Of a stretch of DNA of 38,498 nt, positions 1 to 7,654 are shown in pieces. The notes beneath the pieces are model-generated. The model searched no databases, was not told where the DNA came from, and was given only the letters and a program-made list of their open reading frames with translations. Position 1 is the first letter of the stretch. The number at the start of each line of letters is the position of its first letter. Origin of the DNA: Planctomycetota bacterium (lineage in GTDB: Bacteria; Planctomycetota; Planctomycetia; Pirellulales; UBA1268); NCBI GenBank assembly GCA_029978905.1, contig JAPOIM010000010.1:1-38498 (forward strand). The letters run 5' to 3'. Made by a program: the position numbers and the translations under genes.

Positions 1-483
1 GGGTTGGAGTTTTTCGAGAAACTCCCGAATCGCCGCATCGAGCGCCGTGCCGGTGGCATTGCCATCCCCTTTCGCCATGGTCACCAAGACTGTTTGGGCG
101 TCGCCAAGGCTGCGAACCACCGCGAACTCGGACGCAAGATTGAAGGCGCCCGGTCGGTAGCAGGCGATTCCTCCAAGCCGCACCGCATGGGTCCGCAGGA
201 GGTCCTCAACGTGTTCCAGGCCGAGCGAATCGATCTCATCGCGCTGCGTGCCATGCGGCGGCGGCCAGAGATCGATGGACGACGCCCCAGTCGCTGCCAC
301 TTCGGGCAGGATCGAGGCCAGGGGAGCGTCGCCATAGAGTGCCGAGGAGAGGATGTAGTTGGCCTGCCAGCGGGCAGGAGGCGTTGCATCATTCGCCACG
401 GCAGGCATGCCACCCGCAGCAGCAACGGCTGTTCCGCAGGCAGCCCACGTCAGCGATTCACGTCGCGTCAGCAAGCGACTCAT
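1..483 (-). CDS. Tat-exported TIM-barrel sugar isomerase/epimerase-like protein (3' part cut by window edge)
   Basis: Read on the minus strand from ATG at 483 with no stop before the window edge (161 codons seen). The N-terminus has a twin-arginine signal (TRRESL at residues 6-11, then an alanine-rich stretch ending near AVANDA), so export by Tat is likely. The mature part begins NYILSSALYGDAPL and continues with GASSIDLWPPPHG and LRLGGIACYRPGAF-type strands. This pattern is seen in xylose-isomerase-like TIM barrels (AP endonuclease 2 fold) that are common as sugar phosphate isomerase/epimerase annotations in planctomycetes. The start codon overlaps the stop of the upstream oxidoreductase (ATGA, 483-480), which suggests translational coupling and a shared sugar-modifying role. 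The metal ligands would lie in the missing part. The family call is fairly safe; the substrate is unknown. Confidence 0.75.
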   Translation of the reverse strand, partial: MSRLLTRRESLTWAACGTAVAAAGGMPAVANDATPPARWQANYILSSALYGDAPLASILPEVAATGASSIDLWPPPHGTQRDEIDSLGLEHVEDLLRTHAVRLGGIACYRPGAFNLASEFAVVRSLGDAQTVLVTMAKGDGNATGTALDAAIREFLEKLQP

Positions 484-1826
484 GCTCTCACCTCATAGCC
501 CGCACGCTGGGGACGCGAGAGCAGGTGGTTGGCCTCGTCGTCCGAGACAAAACACTCTGCGGAGGCATCCCAGGATAGAGGACGCCCAAGCCGGCAGGCG
601 ATGTTGCCCAGGTGGCAGGTCGTCGCGGAGCGATGCTGGCTTTCAGCGTCGGAGATCGGCAGGCGACGCTCAGCCACACAGTCGAAGAAGTTGCCCATGT
701 GGTTGACAATCGCTTCGATCTTGCCTGCCCGCTCCGGCCGAGCAAGGTTGTCGAAGTCGTAGAGCGTGAATGCCTCGCGAGGCAGGGGATGCTCCACGAG
801 GTCGTCGACGGGGCTCCCGGTGAGGGATCCGCGATTCACGAACAGTCGACCTGCGGAGCCTTCAAACAAAACGCCATTCCGCCCCTCGTCGGTCACCAGC
901 ATCTCAACCCCGCCGGGATACCGAAACGTCACACGAAATCGCGTGGGGACGTTGTAGCCGTTGGCCACCGTCGGCATCTCGGCATCGGGCAGGATTTCGA
1001 TTGGATCGGCACCAATCCCCCACTGGGCAATGTCAAGGTGATGCGCCCCGTGGTCGGTCATCTTGCCCCCGGCATAGTCGAGCCACCAACGGAACGTGTA
1101 GTGGCATCGCTCAGGCGTGTAGGGCACGAGCGGCGCCTGCCCAAGCCAACGCTCCCAGTTGAGCCCCTTGGGCACCTCGGCCGCGGGAAACGGCCCGCCC
1201 ACCTCATTGGATCCGAGCGCCACCTCGACCCGCTGCAGCGTGCCGATCCGTCCTTGTCGCACCATCTCCACCGCGGTACGAAAACGATGGTCGCTCCTCT
1301 GCCAACTCCCGACCTGCACGACGCGACCTGTGGACTGCAGGGCCTTTCGAATCTCTTTCCCCTCATCGATGGTGAGGGTGATGGGCTTCTCGACGTAGAC
1401 ATCCTTGCCAGCCTTCAGGGCGTCGATCAGCATGCCGGCGTGCCAGTGGTCAGGGGCCCCGATCAGAATCACACCGATGCGCGAGTCGTCGAGGAGGCGG
1501 CGGTAGTCCTCGTGCCGCTCAACGCCTTCGTAAATCGCAGACGGTGAGACCCCAGTCTGCTGCTGGACCGATGGGTCGATCGCGGAAAGGTCGCGGACGG
1601 CCGCATCGACGTCTGCCATGGCAAGAAGCCGGCCGTGCGCTTTTGACAGGGCGGCGATCACCGACCCCTGGTAGCGGCACCCGATCACGCCTATCCCTGG
1701 GCCGTCACTTGTCGCGGCGTCGGCAACTGCCCGCTGCCACACAGCAGGCCCCGCGGCAGCCAGCAAAGCGGTCGTGCTCGCAGCACCGGCAAGCAGCTGC
1801 CTGCGCGAAATCGAGAGGGATGGCAT
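480..1826 (-). CDS. Tat-exported Gfo/Idh/MocA family oxidoreductase
   Basis: A 448-residue NAD(P)-dependent sugar oxidoreductase of the Gfo/Idh/MocA family. A Tat signal is visible (SRRQLL at residues 7-12, then an Ala-rich h-region to about residue 37). The Rossmann start GIGVIGCRYQGS (about 44-55) is a variant of GxGxxG. DHWH lies at 126-129 and the family catalytic signature EKP at 146-148 (GKDVYVEKPIT). The rest is the C-terminal alpha/beta domain, with a GGxxxDxGAHHLD-type helix. The reading frame stays open to 2042, but ATG 1826 was chosen because it begins the Tat signal and has AGGAG at 1835-1839, 8 bases upstream. It lies 92 bases downstream of the zinc-ribbon gene and overlaps the following TIM-barrel gene by 4 bases. 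Exported members of this family are typical of planctomycetes and often travel with TIM-barrel epimerases and DUF1080 proteins. The substrate cannot be read from the sequence. Confidence 0.9.
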   Translation of the reverse strand: MPSLSISRRQLLAGAASTTALLAAAGPAVWQRAVADAATSDGPGIGVIGCRYQGSVIAALSKAHGRLLAMADVDAAVRDLSAIDPSVQQQTGVSPSAIYEGVERHEDYRRLLDDSRIGVILIGAPDHWHAGMLIDALKAGKDVYVEKPITLTIDEGKEIRKALQSTGRVVQVGSWQRSDHRFRTAVEMVRQGRIGTLQRVEVALGSNEVGGPFPAAEVPKGLNWERWLGQAPLVPYTPERCHYTFRWWLDYAGGKMTDHGAHHLDIAQWGIGADPIEILPDAEMPTVANGYNVPTRFRVTFRYPGGVEMLVTDEGRNGVLFEGSAGRLFVNRGSLTGSPVDDLVEHPLPREAFTLYDFDNLARPERAGKIEAIVNHMGNFFDCVAERRLPISDAESQHRSATTCHLGNIACRLGRPLSWDASAECFVSDDEANHLLSRPQRAGYEVRA

Positions 1827-1918
1827 CGATGTGTCTCCTGGACGCTTCCAGTGGAGAGTATCGCAGCCACGCCGCGCACTGTCACCCGGGAAGGGAGGCT
1901 GTGCCTCACACCACGGGC

Positions 1919-2179
1919 TCACCGGGCCAGCAGCCACCCAACAGCCATGAGGAGACAGAGAATCGCGGGCGCCACCACCCACGTAGGTTTTGTGGCGACG
2001 CGATGATCTTCGGCCGAAATGTAGTTGCCGCAGTGGCTGCACTGCGGGGCATCCTCGAGCATCTCTTCGCCACAGTACGGGCAGGGCACCGTGGGCTCGT
2101 CGTCACTCCACGCGTCACCCTCGCTCCACTCGCCTTCATCGTCCCAAGAGCCCGGGTCGTCCTCGAAATCGTTGTCCAT
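1919..2179 (-). CDS. small acidic double-CxxC zinc-ribbon protein with C-terminal membrane segment
   Basis: An 86-residue protein. Residues 1-30 are strongly acidic (14 Asp/Glu). A zinc ribbon follows, with C33-x2-C36 and C47-x2-C50 (PCPYCGEE and CSHCGNY). Residues about 67-85 are one hydrophobic segment, so the protein is probably tail-anchored with the ribbon and acidic arm in the cytoplasm. ATG 2179 has GGAGG about 7 bases upstream, and the gene sits only 20 bases after the DUF1501 stop, within the same minus-strand run. Small ribbon/TM proteins like this are frequent in planctomycetes and usually annotated as hypothetical. No enzymatic motif is present. A role in nucleic-acid or protein binding at the membrane would be a guess. 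Confidence 0.8.
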   Translation of the reverse strand: MDNDFEDDPGSWDDEGEWSEGDAWSDDEPTVPCPYCGEEMLEDAPQCSHCGNYISAEDHRVATKPTWVVAPAILCLLMAVGWLLAR

Positions 2180-2199
2180 GCTGAAGCCTCCACGGTCGG

Positions 2200-3693
2200 T
2201 TACGCGGTGATGCCGTCCACCACGCGCCCGTGAACGTCCGTCAGCCGATAGCGCCGTCCTTGAAACTTGTAGGTCAGCCGCTCATGGTCGATGCCGAGCA
2301 GATGGAGCATCGTGGCGTGCAGGTCATGCACGTGTACCCCGTCCTTGACGATGTTGTAGCCAAACTCGCACGTTTCGCCCCACGTCGTTCCAGGCTTGAT
2401 GCCGCCACCAGCCAGCCACATCGTGAAGCACCGTGGGTGGTGGTCACGCCCGAAGTTGGCACCAGGCGTGTAGTGCCCTTGGCCGTAGTTTGTCCTGCCA
2501 AACTCGCCCCCCCAGACGACGAGCGTGTCGTCGAGCATGCCGCGTGCCGCGAGATCTTCCAGCAGGGCCGCCGAAGGCTGGTCGGTTTCTTTGCACTGGC
2601 CGGGGATTCCTCCCTTGATGCCACCGTGGTGATCCCAGCCGGGGTGGTAGAGCTGAATAAACCGCACGCCACGCTCCGCCAGCCTGCGGGCGAGCAGACA
2701 ATTGGCGGCGAAGGAGCCCGGCTTGGTCGCATCCGGGCCGTAGGCCTCGAGCACCGACTGGGGCTCATCAGAGAAGTCGGTCGCCTCCGGCACACTCGCC
2801 TGCATGCGAAACGCCATTTCGTAGTTGGCAATCCTCGCCGTGATCTCCGCGTCAGGCAGTTTCGAGAAGGCATGTTCATGGAGCTGCTTGAGCCCATCGA
2901 GGGCTGCCCGGCGGCTCTCGCGCGACACGCCGGGTGGGTTGTTAATCGAGAGCACTGGCTCAGCCCCCGAGCGGAAGCGGACCCCCTGATGCTTTGGAGG
3001 CAGAAATCCTGCCCCCCAGAGGTGACTCATCAAGGGCTGCCCACCCTTATCCTTCGTGATCAGCACCACGAATGAAGGCAGGTCGTCTGAAAGCGAGCCG
3101 AGCCCATAGTCCAACCATGCCCCGATGCTTGGTCGCCCGGGAATCTGAGAGCCACTCTGCATGAAGGTCACGCCAGGCCCGTGATTGATGCTCTCGGTGT
3201 GCATCGAGCGGATGAAACAGATTTTGTCGGCAACGCGGGCGGTGTGTGGAAGTTGGTCGCAGAGGGTAGCCCCACCGTTGCCATGCTGGGCAAAGGCAAA
3301 GGGCGACCCAACCAGTGGGATCGAGCTTTGGTTGCCCGACATGCCGGTCAGCCGCTGGCCGCCACGGACGCTTTCGGGAAGCTGCTGCCCATCCATCTCC
3401 CGCAAGAGCGGCTTGTCATCAAACAGATCGAGTTGCGACGGCCCACCCGACTGGAAGAGATAGATCACCCGCTTCGCCTTTGCCGGCAGGTGTGGCTCAC
3501 TGAGCACCCCTGATTCCGCAGAGGCTTCGCGCGTCAGCAGTTCCGCAAGGGCGATGCCGCCGAGCCCAATTCCGCCCGCAGCCCCTCCCAGGCTCCCAAG
3601 CAGGCTGCGACGCGAAACCCGGGCTGCCTCGCTGCGTGCGGTCCCCGGCAAGGCCGCCGTGCACGGTGTGTGATTCTCGAAGAGGGGATTCAT
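2200..3693 (-). CDS. DUF1501 family Tat-exported protein
   Basis: About 497 residues. The Tat signal is SRRSLLG at residues 27-33, followed by a Gly/Ala/Leu-rich h-region. Family hallmarks are AKRVIYLFQSGGPSQLDLFD near residue 70, a SMHTESINHGPG segment, a Gly-rich GGEFGRTNYG stretch and the C-terminal DLHATMLHLLGIDHERLTY. DUF1501 proteins are structurally related to the alkaline-phosphatase/sulfatase superfamily, but their reaction is not established. They nearly always pair with DUF1549/DUF1553 heme proteins, as here, where that partner ends 14 bases upstream. ATG 3693 (MNPLFENHTP) is preferred because this MNP- start is typical and GAGG lies 9 bases upstream. An alternative ATG at 3711 would overlap the upstream stop as ATGA but lacks a ribosome binding site. 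Confidence 0.9.
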   Translation of the reverse strand: MNPLFENHTPCTAALPGTARSEAARVSRRSLLGSLGGAAGGIGLGGIALAELLTREASAESGVLSEPHLPAKAKRVIYLFQSGGPSQLDLFDDKPLLREMDGQQLPESVRGGQRLTGMSGNQSSIPLVGSPFAFAQHGNGGATLCDQLPHTARVADKICFIRSMHTESINHGPGVTFMQSGSQIPGRPSIGAWLDYGLGSLSDDLPSFVVLITKDKGGQPLMSHLWGAGFLPPKHQGVRFRSGAEPVLSINNPPGVSRESRRAALDGLKQLHEHAFSKLPDAEITARIANYEMAFRMQASVPEATDFSDEPQSVLEAYGPDATKPGSFAANCLLARRLAERGVRFIQLYHPGWDHHGGIKGGIPGQCKETDQPSAALLEDLAARGMLDDTLVVWGGEFGRTNYGQGHYTPGANFGRDHHPRCFTMWLAGGGIKPGTTWGETCEFGYNIVKDGVHVHDLHATMLHLLGIDHERLTYKFQGRRYRLTDVHGRVVDGITA

Positions 3694-3707
3694 GTGCGAA
3701 GGCCTCG

Positions 3708-6700
3708 TCATCGTTTTACGACACATCCATCGTAGTTCATCAGGGCGTTGACCACGCTTGCCACGGAAGCCACCTCGACGGCCGACAGGCCTTCGGCTTT
3801 GGGGGCTTCGCCAACGCCAAGCAGTTCATCGGCAGCTTCTGGATGCGCGTCGTACCATGCTTTTTGAGCGGCGTGCATGCTCAGCAGAATGGCCGCTTCC
3901 TCCGCATCAGGAAGACGGCTCGTCAACTTCTGGAAGCTCTCACGCAAGGCCGGCTCCACCGCCCCTGCGTGGCGTGTCAGCGAGGTTTGGGCGAGCACAC
4001 GAGACGCCTCCACAAACTGTGTGGCGTTGAGCAGCACGAAGGCATGCAAGGGCGTGTTGGTGGTGTCGCGTTTGGCCACGCAGACCACGCGGTTGGGCAC
4101 GTCAAACGCCTCAAGCACGGGGGCTGGCCCGGTTCGCCGCCAAAAGGTGTAGAGACTGCGGCGGTAGAGTTCCTCGCCACTCCCTGCCGCCGTTGGCTTG
4201 AACGAATCGGGGAGGTCATACGTTTTCACCGGCGGCCCCCCAACACGCTCCACGAGGAGGCCGGCCGCAGCGAGCGCGTTGTCGCGGATCATCTCGGCTG
4301 CAAGCCGGTGGCGGGGCCCGCGCGCCAGCCACATATTCTTGGGGTCGTCTGCCATCGCGACGGCCTCGCCGATGCTCTGCTGCTGGTAGGTCTGCGAGAG
4401 CATGATGGCCTTGAGCAGCATTTTGAGATCCCAATCGAGACCACCCTCGGCTGTCGGGTGGGAAAATCGCCAGGCGAGTTCGTCGAGCAATTGGGGATAC
4501 TCTGCCGCCTTCGCTTGGCTGCCGAGATCCTCGGGCGACGGCACCAACCCAATCCCAAACAGGCTTTGCCAGATCCGGTTCACGGTCACGCGTGCGAGCA
4601 GTGGATGGTCTGGATCGGTGAGCCAGCGCGCCAGCCCGAGGCGGTTTCGAGGCTCGCCTGCTGGAAAGGGGGGCAGGACTGCAGGCGTTTCAGGCGCGAC
4701 GGGCTCGCGGCGTTTGTCATAGTCCCCGCGTTCCAAGACATACGCCACCTTTGGACGCGGCATGTCGGCCATCACCATCACTTCGGGCGGCGTCTCGGCC
4801 AGGTCGTCTCGTGCACGACGGGCCTCTTCCAGCGTCTGGCGAGTAGCGAGCACGTCGGCGTCGGCAACAGCCGCCCACCAGTCCGCAAGCAACGCCCGGG
4901 TCACCTCAGAGGCCTCCCCGCTTTGTGCGTCGGCGAGAAGCCCTGCGATCGCTCCTCCACGAAAGGTTTCCTGCACCTCAAGCGGCGTGAGCTCCCGGTC
5001 AAACACCCGGAACTCGTCAACACACCCGCCCTTGAAGCCGTGATCACGCATCCGCTCGCCGATGCGGATCGTGTCGCCACCGCCACCGGTGATCTCGCGG
5101 GAGAGGTGATCCCGCACCGTTTCCGTGGCCACCGGATGACCATCGACAAAGATCTGCAAGCCGGCTGCCTTGCCTGAGCCATCGCTGGTCACGCACACAT
5201 GCGACCAGACATCAACAGGCAACGGCTCCGTGGCCCGCACGCTCGCCGCGTCCCCAGGCCAGAAATGAATCAACGACCACTGCAGGTGGCCTCGCTCGAC
5301 GAGCAGTTCGTAGCCACGGCTCGCCGCGTCGGTCCACGCCTGCGAACGATGAAATACCACCGCCCGCTCGTAGGCTTCCGCTGGTTTCACCCACAAGGCC
5401 ACGCTCCACGGGTGGCTGCGACGAAAGTTGCCGACGGGCGTGTTCACCGGATGATCCCCGGTCAACGAAACCGCCATTCCGTCGCGGCCTTCCACGAGCT
5501 GATTCTCACCGGGCGACGTGGCGGCACGGTCCGGCGGCGTTTCCTGCTCTGGCTCATCCGCGGAAGTGGGCTCTTGTGCCTCCGGAGCTGGTTCAGGGGG
5601 AAGGGGATCGGTCAGTGACTGAAACTTCCCATCGGCCCGCCGCTCATCAAAGGTGTAATGCACCAGTTCGCCGGGCAGTCCGTCTGCAAGCCGCGTAGCG
5701 ATCTCTCTCGCCAGCGCATCGTCGGCAGCCAGCCTCGAAGCAGCCGCCTGCCGCGCGGCCTCAACCCGCGCGGCCAACTGAGCCTCGGCCTCGACGACCC
5801 GAGCATTTGCGGCCATCCACGCCGTCTCACCGGTGGCATCGAGCAGCGGCATCTTTGGCGTGGGCGTCGACTGCGTGAAGTACGAATAGAGCCCGGCCTC
5901 ATCGACATCATCAAAGAAGGCAAACAGCTGGTAGTACTCCCGCTGCGTGACCGGATCGAACTTATGGTCGTGGCAGCGACAGCATTCAAGCGTCAAGCCG
6001 AGGAAGGTAGTGCCAAACGTCGTCACCCGATCGTTGACGTAGGCCACTCGGTATTCCTCTTCGACAGAACCGCCTTCCGCCTCCTGTTGGTGGAGCCTGT
6101 TGAAGGCGGTTGCCAACCGCTGCTCGGCGGTGGCGTTTGGCAGGAGATCGCCCGCAAGCTGCCAGCAGGTGAAGTCGTCCCAGGGAAGGTTGTCGTTGAA
6201 TGAGCGAATCACCCAGTCACGCCACGGCCACATGTAGGGACGCTCGCGATCAACCTGAAAGCCGTAGCTGTCGGAGTAGCGGGCGAGGTCGAGCCAGTCG
6301 GCCGCCATGCGTTCCCCGTACCGCGGACTCGCGAGCAGCCGGTCGAGCAGGTGCTCATACGCATCCGGGCTTGTGTCGGCCACAAACGCTTCCACTTCGG
6401 CGGTCGTTGGGGGCAGACCGGTCAGGTCAAAGCTCACGCGGCGAATCAGGGTAGCCCGATCGGCTGCGGGCTGCGGCGTGAGGCCTCGCTGTGAAAGTCC
6501 CGCCAGCACGAGGGCGTCGATCGCCTGCGGTGTGGTTGCCGCCGCATGGGCGGGCTTGGGGGAAATGAAGGTCCAGTGTGGCTCGTAGACGGCGCCCGCA
6601 GCGATCCACTCGTTGAGCTTTTCGATGTCCTCCGGCGAGAGGCGTCCGAGTTTGGCCTCCGGGGGCGGCATGACCAGATCCGCATCCTCCGACGCCACGC

Positions 6701-6953
6701 GGGCGAGCAACTCACTCGAGGACGGATCGCCAGGCACCACCGCCCGCACACCACTGGCGAGCTCGGAGGTCGCCTGCTCGGCGACATCGAGTCGCAGCCC
6801 AGCCTCGCGGGCCGCGGAGTCGGGGCCATGACACGCGAAACAGTTTTCCGAGAGAATCGCTCGGATGTCGGCGTTGTAGGTCGGAGGATCAGCGAAGGCG
6901 ACCGTCGCGGCCAGCAACGTTCCAAGTCCGACAAGAATCGACGCGGTCTGCAT
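3708..6953 (-). CDS. PSCyt1-DUF1549-LamG-DUF1553 secreted heme protein
   Basis: A 1081-residue planctomycete surface protein. It has a signal peptide (residues 1-21) and a cytochrome-like PSCyt1 domain with C38-x2-C41-H42 (ENCFACHG) and a following VMPPPE. DUF1549 lies at about 145-350 (RRVSFDLTGLPPT, WLDLARYSDS) and ends with a second C324-x2-C327-H328 in CCRCHDHKFDPV. Next come an Ala/Glu-rich probable coiled coil at about 375-420 and an acidic Pro-rich linker at 450-485. A LamG/concanavalin-like domain follows at about 490-670 (WSVALWVKP, HVCVTSDGSG, IFVDGHPV, DEFRVFDREL). DUF1553 runs from about 775 to the end (GLARWLTDPDHPLLARVTVNRIW). Family proteins are thought to act at the cell surface or in the expanded periplasm with DUF1501, possibly in polysaccharide or electron-transfer chemistry, but no reaction is proven. 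GGAG lies about 10 bases before ATG 6953. It appears to head the minus-strand run to position 1. Confidence 0.93.
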   Translation of the reverse strand: MQTASILVGLGTLLAATVAFADPPTYNADIRAILSENCFACHGPDSAAREAGLRLDVAEQATSELASGVRAVVPGDPSSSELLARVASEDADLVMPPPEAKLGRLSPEDIEKLNEWIAAGAVYEPHWTFISPKPAHAAATTPQAIDALVLAGLSQRGLTPQPAADRATLIRRVSFDLTGLPPTTAEVEAFVADTSPDAYEHLLDRLLASPRYGERMAADWLDLARYSDSYGFQVDRERPYMWPWRDWVIRSFNDNLPWDDFTCWQLAGDLLPNATAEQRLATAFNRLHQQEAEGGSVEEEYRVAYVNDRVTTFGTTFLGLTLECCRCHDHKFDPVTQREYYQLFAFFDDVDEAGLYSYFTQSTPTPKMPLLDATGETAWMAANARVVEAEAQLAARVEAARQAAASRLAADDALAREIATRLADGLPGELVHYTFDERRADGKFQSLTDPLPPEPAPEAQEPTSADEPEQETPPDRAATSPGENQLVEGRDGMAVSLTGDHPVNTPVGNFRRSHPWSVALWVKPAEAYERAVVFHRSQAWTDAASRGYELLVERGHLQWSLIHFWPGDAASVRATEPLPVDVWSHVCVTSDGSGKAAGLQIFVDGHPVATETVRDHLSREITGGGGDTIRIGERMRDHGFKGGCVDEFRVFDRELTPLEVQETFRGGAIAGLLADAQSGEASEVTRALLADWWAAVADADVLATRQTLEEARRARDDLAETPPEVMVMADMPRPKVAYVLERGDYDKRREPVAPETPAVLPPFPAGEPRNRLGLARWLTDPDHPLLARVTVNRIWQSLFGIGLVPSPEDLGSQAKAAEYPQLLDELAWRFSHPTAEGGLDWDLKMLLKAIMLSQTYQQQSIGEAVAMADDPKNMWLARGPRHRLAAEMIRDNALAAAGLLVERVGGPPVKTYDLPDSFKPTAAGSGEELYRRSLYTFWRRTGPAPVLEAFDVPNRVVCVAKRDTTNTPLHAFVLLNATQFVEASRVLAQTSLTRHAGAVEPALRESFQKLTSRLPDAEEAAILLSMHAAQKAWYDAHPEAADELLGVGEAPKAEGLSAVEVASVASVVNALMNYDGCVVKR

Positions 6954-7279
6954 GACGGCAGGGCTCCGTAGAAATCAGAATCTCTCCTAGTGTACGTAGA
7001 ACGGCCCGGACTGTGCCCATCCCAGTGGCATCGCCCAACTCGCCCAACCAGCACAGGTGTCCAATTTGGGGGAGCGGCTGGGAGGGAGTGCAACGGCTGC
7101 CGGCGGACCGTCACATGAAGCCTGTTTTCTGCGGGCGGAAGGCGCGTCGCGTGGCCTGCCCCCGCACAGACGAGCCCCTCACGACTCCACCCGAACCATT
7201 TTCTCACATCTCGCGTATAGCATGTCGCGTGTCGGTGCGTTCGGCCCGCGAGGTCACCTGCCACTTCATGGAGGATGCC
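6954..7279. other. intergenic region between divergent genes
   Basis: These 326 bases separate the minus-strand heme/LamG gene from the small plus-strand gene at 7280. An open frame runs through part of it from 7013, but the peptide is rich in Pro/Arg/Cys without domain character and the only good ribosome binding site is at 7270-7274. It should carry both divergent promoters. A TATAGC at 7216-7221 is the only -10-like element noticed and has no convincing -35 partner. A short direct repeat (cgcccaac, twice near 7027-7041) is visible. No RNA gene was recognised. Confidence 0.5.
7270..7274 (+). promoter_or_regulatory. ribosome binding site deciding the start of the 7280 gene
   Basis: GGAGG lies 5 bases before ATG 7280. 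An in-frame ATG at 7268 overlaps this motif and so cannot use it. ATG 7280 is therefore the better start. Confidence 0.7.
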
Positions 7280-7618
7280 ATGACTCTTTCTGACTTTGTC
7301 GCCTCACGGCGCTGGACGGACGACATCGCGACCGAGGTTGGCATGGAAGGCATCATCCCAAACTGGCCGGGGTATGTGTACGAGTGTGACGGCCTTGCGT
7401 GGATCGCGTTGACCGATGCCGATGGGGAATACACCGCCGAACTCTTCGGAGGCGGTCAGTGCCATGGCACGCTCGCTGAGTGCGAAGAGGCGGTTTTCTC
7501 TTCGATGCTCGCGTTCCGCGAAGACGTCGATGTGGTGGACGAGCCTTCTCACGCCCAGCACCTGACATTCTCGGAACGCCGATTCTTCGCGTCGCAGGCA
7601 GTCCGCTGGGCCAGTTAA
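7280..7618 (+). CDS. small uncharacterised acidic protein
   Basis: A 112-residue protein that I do not recognise. It starts MTLSDFVASRRWTDDI, has a cluster of short strands (GYVYECDGLAWIAL, YTAELFGGGQCHGTL), then an acidic helix (CEEAVFSSMLAFREDVDVVD). No signal peptide, membrane segment, zinc site or catalytic motif is visible, so it is probably cytoplasmic and single-domain. Codon use and GC match the neighbours, and the start has a good ribosome binding site, which supports a real gene. It is monocistronic, flanked by a divergent gene on the left and a convergent gene 36 bases to the right. Function unknown. Confidence 0.75.
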   Translation: MTLSDFVASRRWTDDIATEVGMEGIIPNWPGYVYECDGLAWIALTDADGEYTAELFGGGQCHGTLAECEEAVFSSMLAFREDVDVVDEPSHAQHLTFSERRFFASQAVRWAS

Positions 7619-7654
7619 CGCCCGCCCGCCCATGCCACGAGGGCTGGTGCTCGA

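Noticed and set aside
3636-5177. Long plus-strand open frame (513 codons) antisense to the DUF1553 region
   Set aside because: The opposite strand carries an intact conserved heme/LamG/DUF1553 protein; this frame is a composition artefact.
7013-7279. N-terminal extension of the 112-residue protein
   Set aside because: The extra 89 residues look non-coding, and the best ribosome binding site is directly before ATG 7280.
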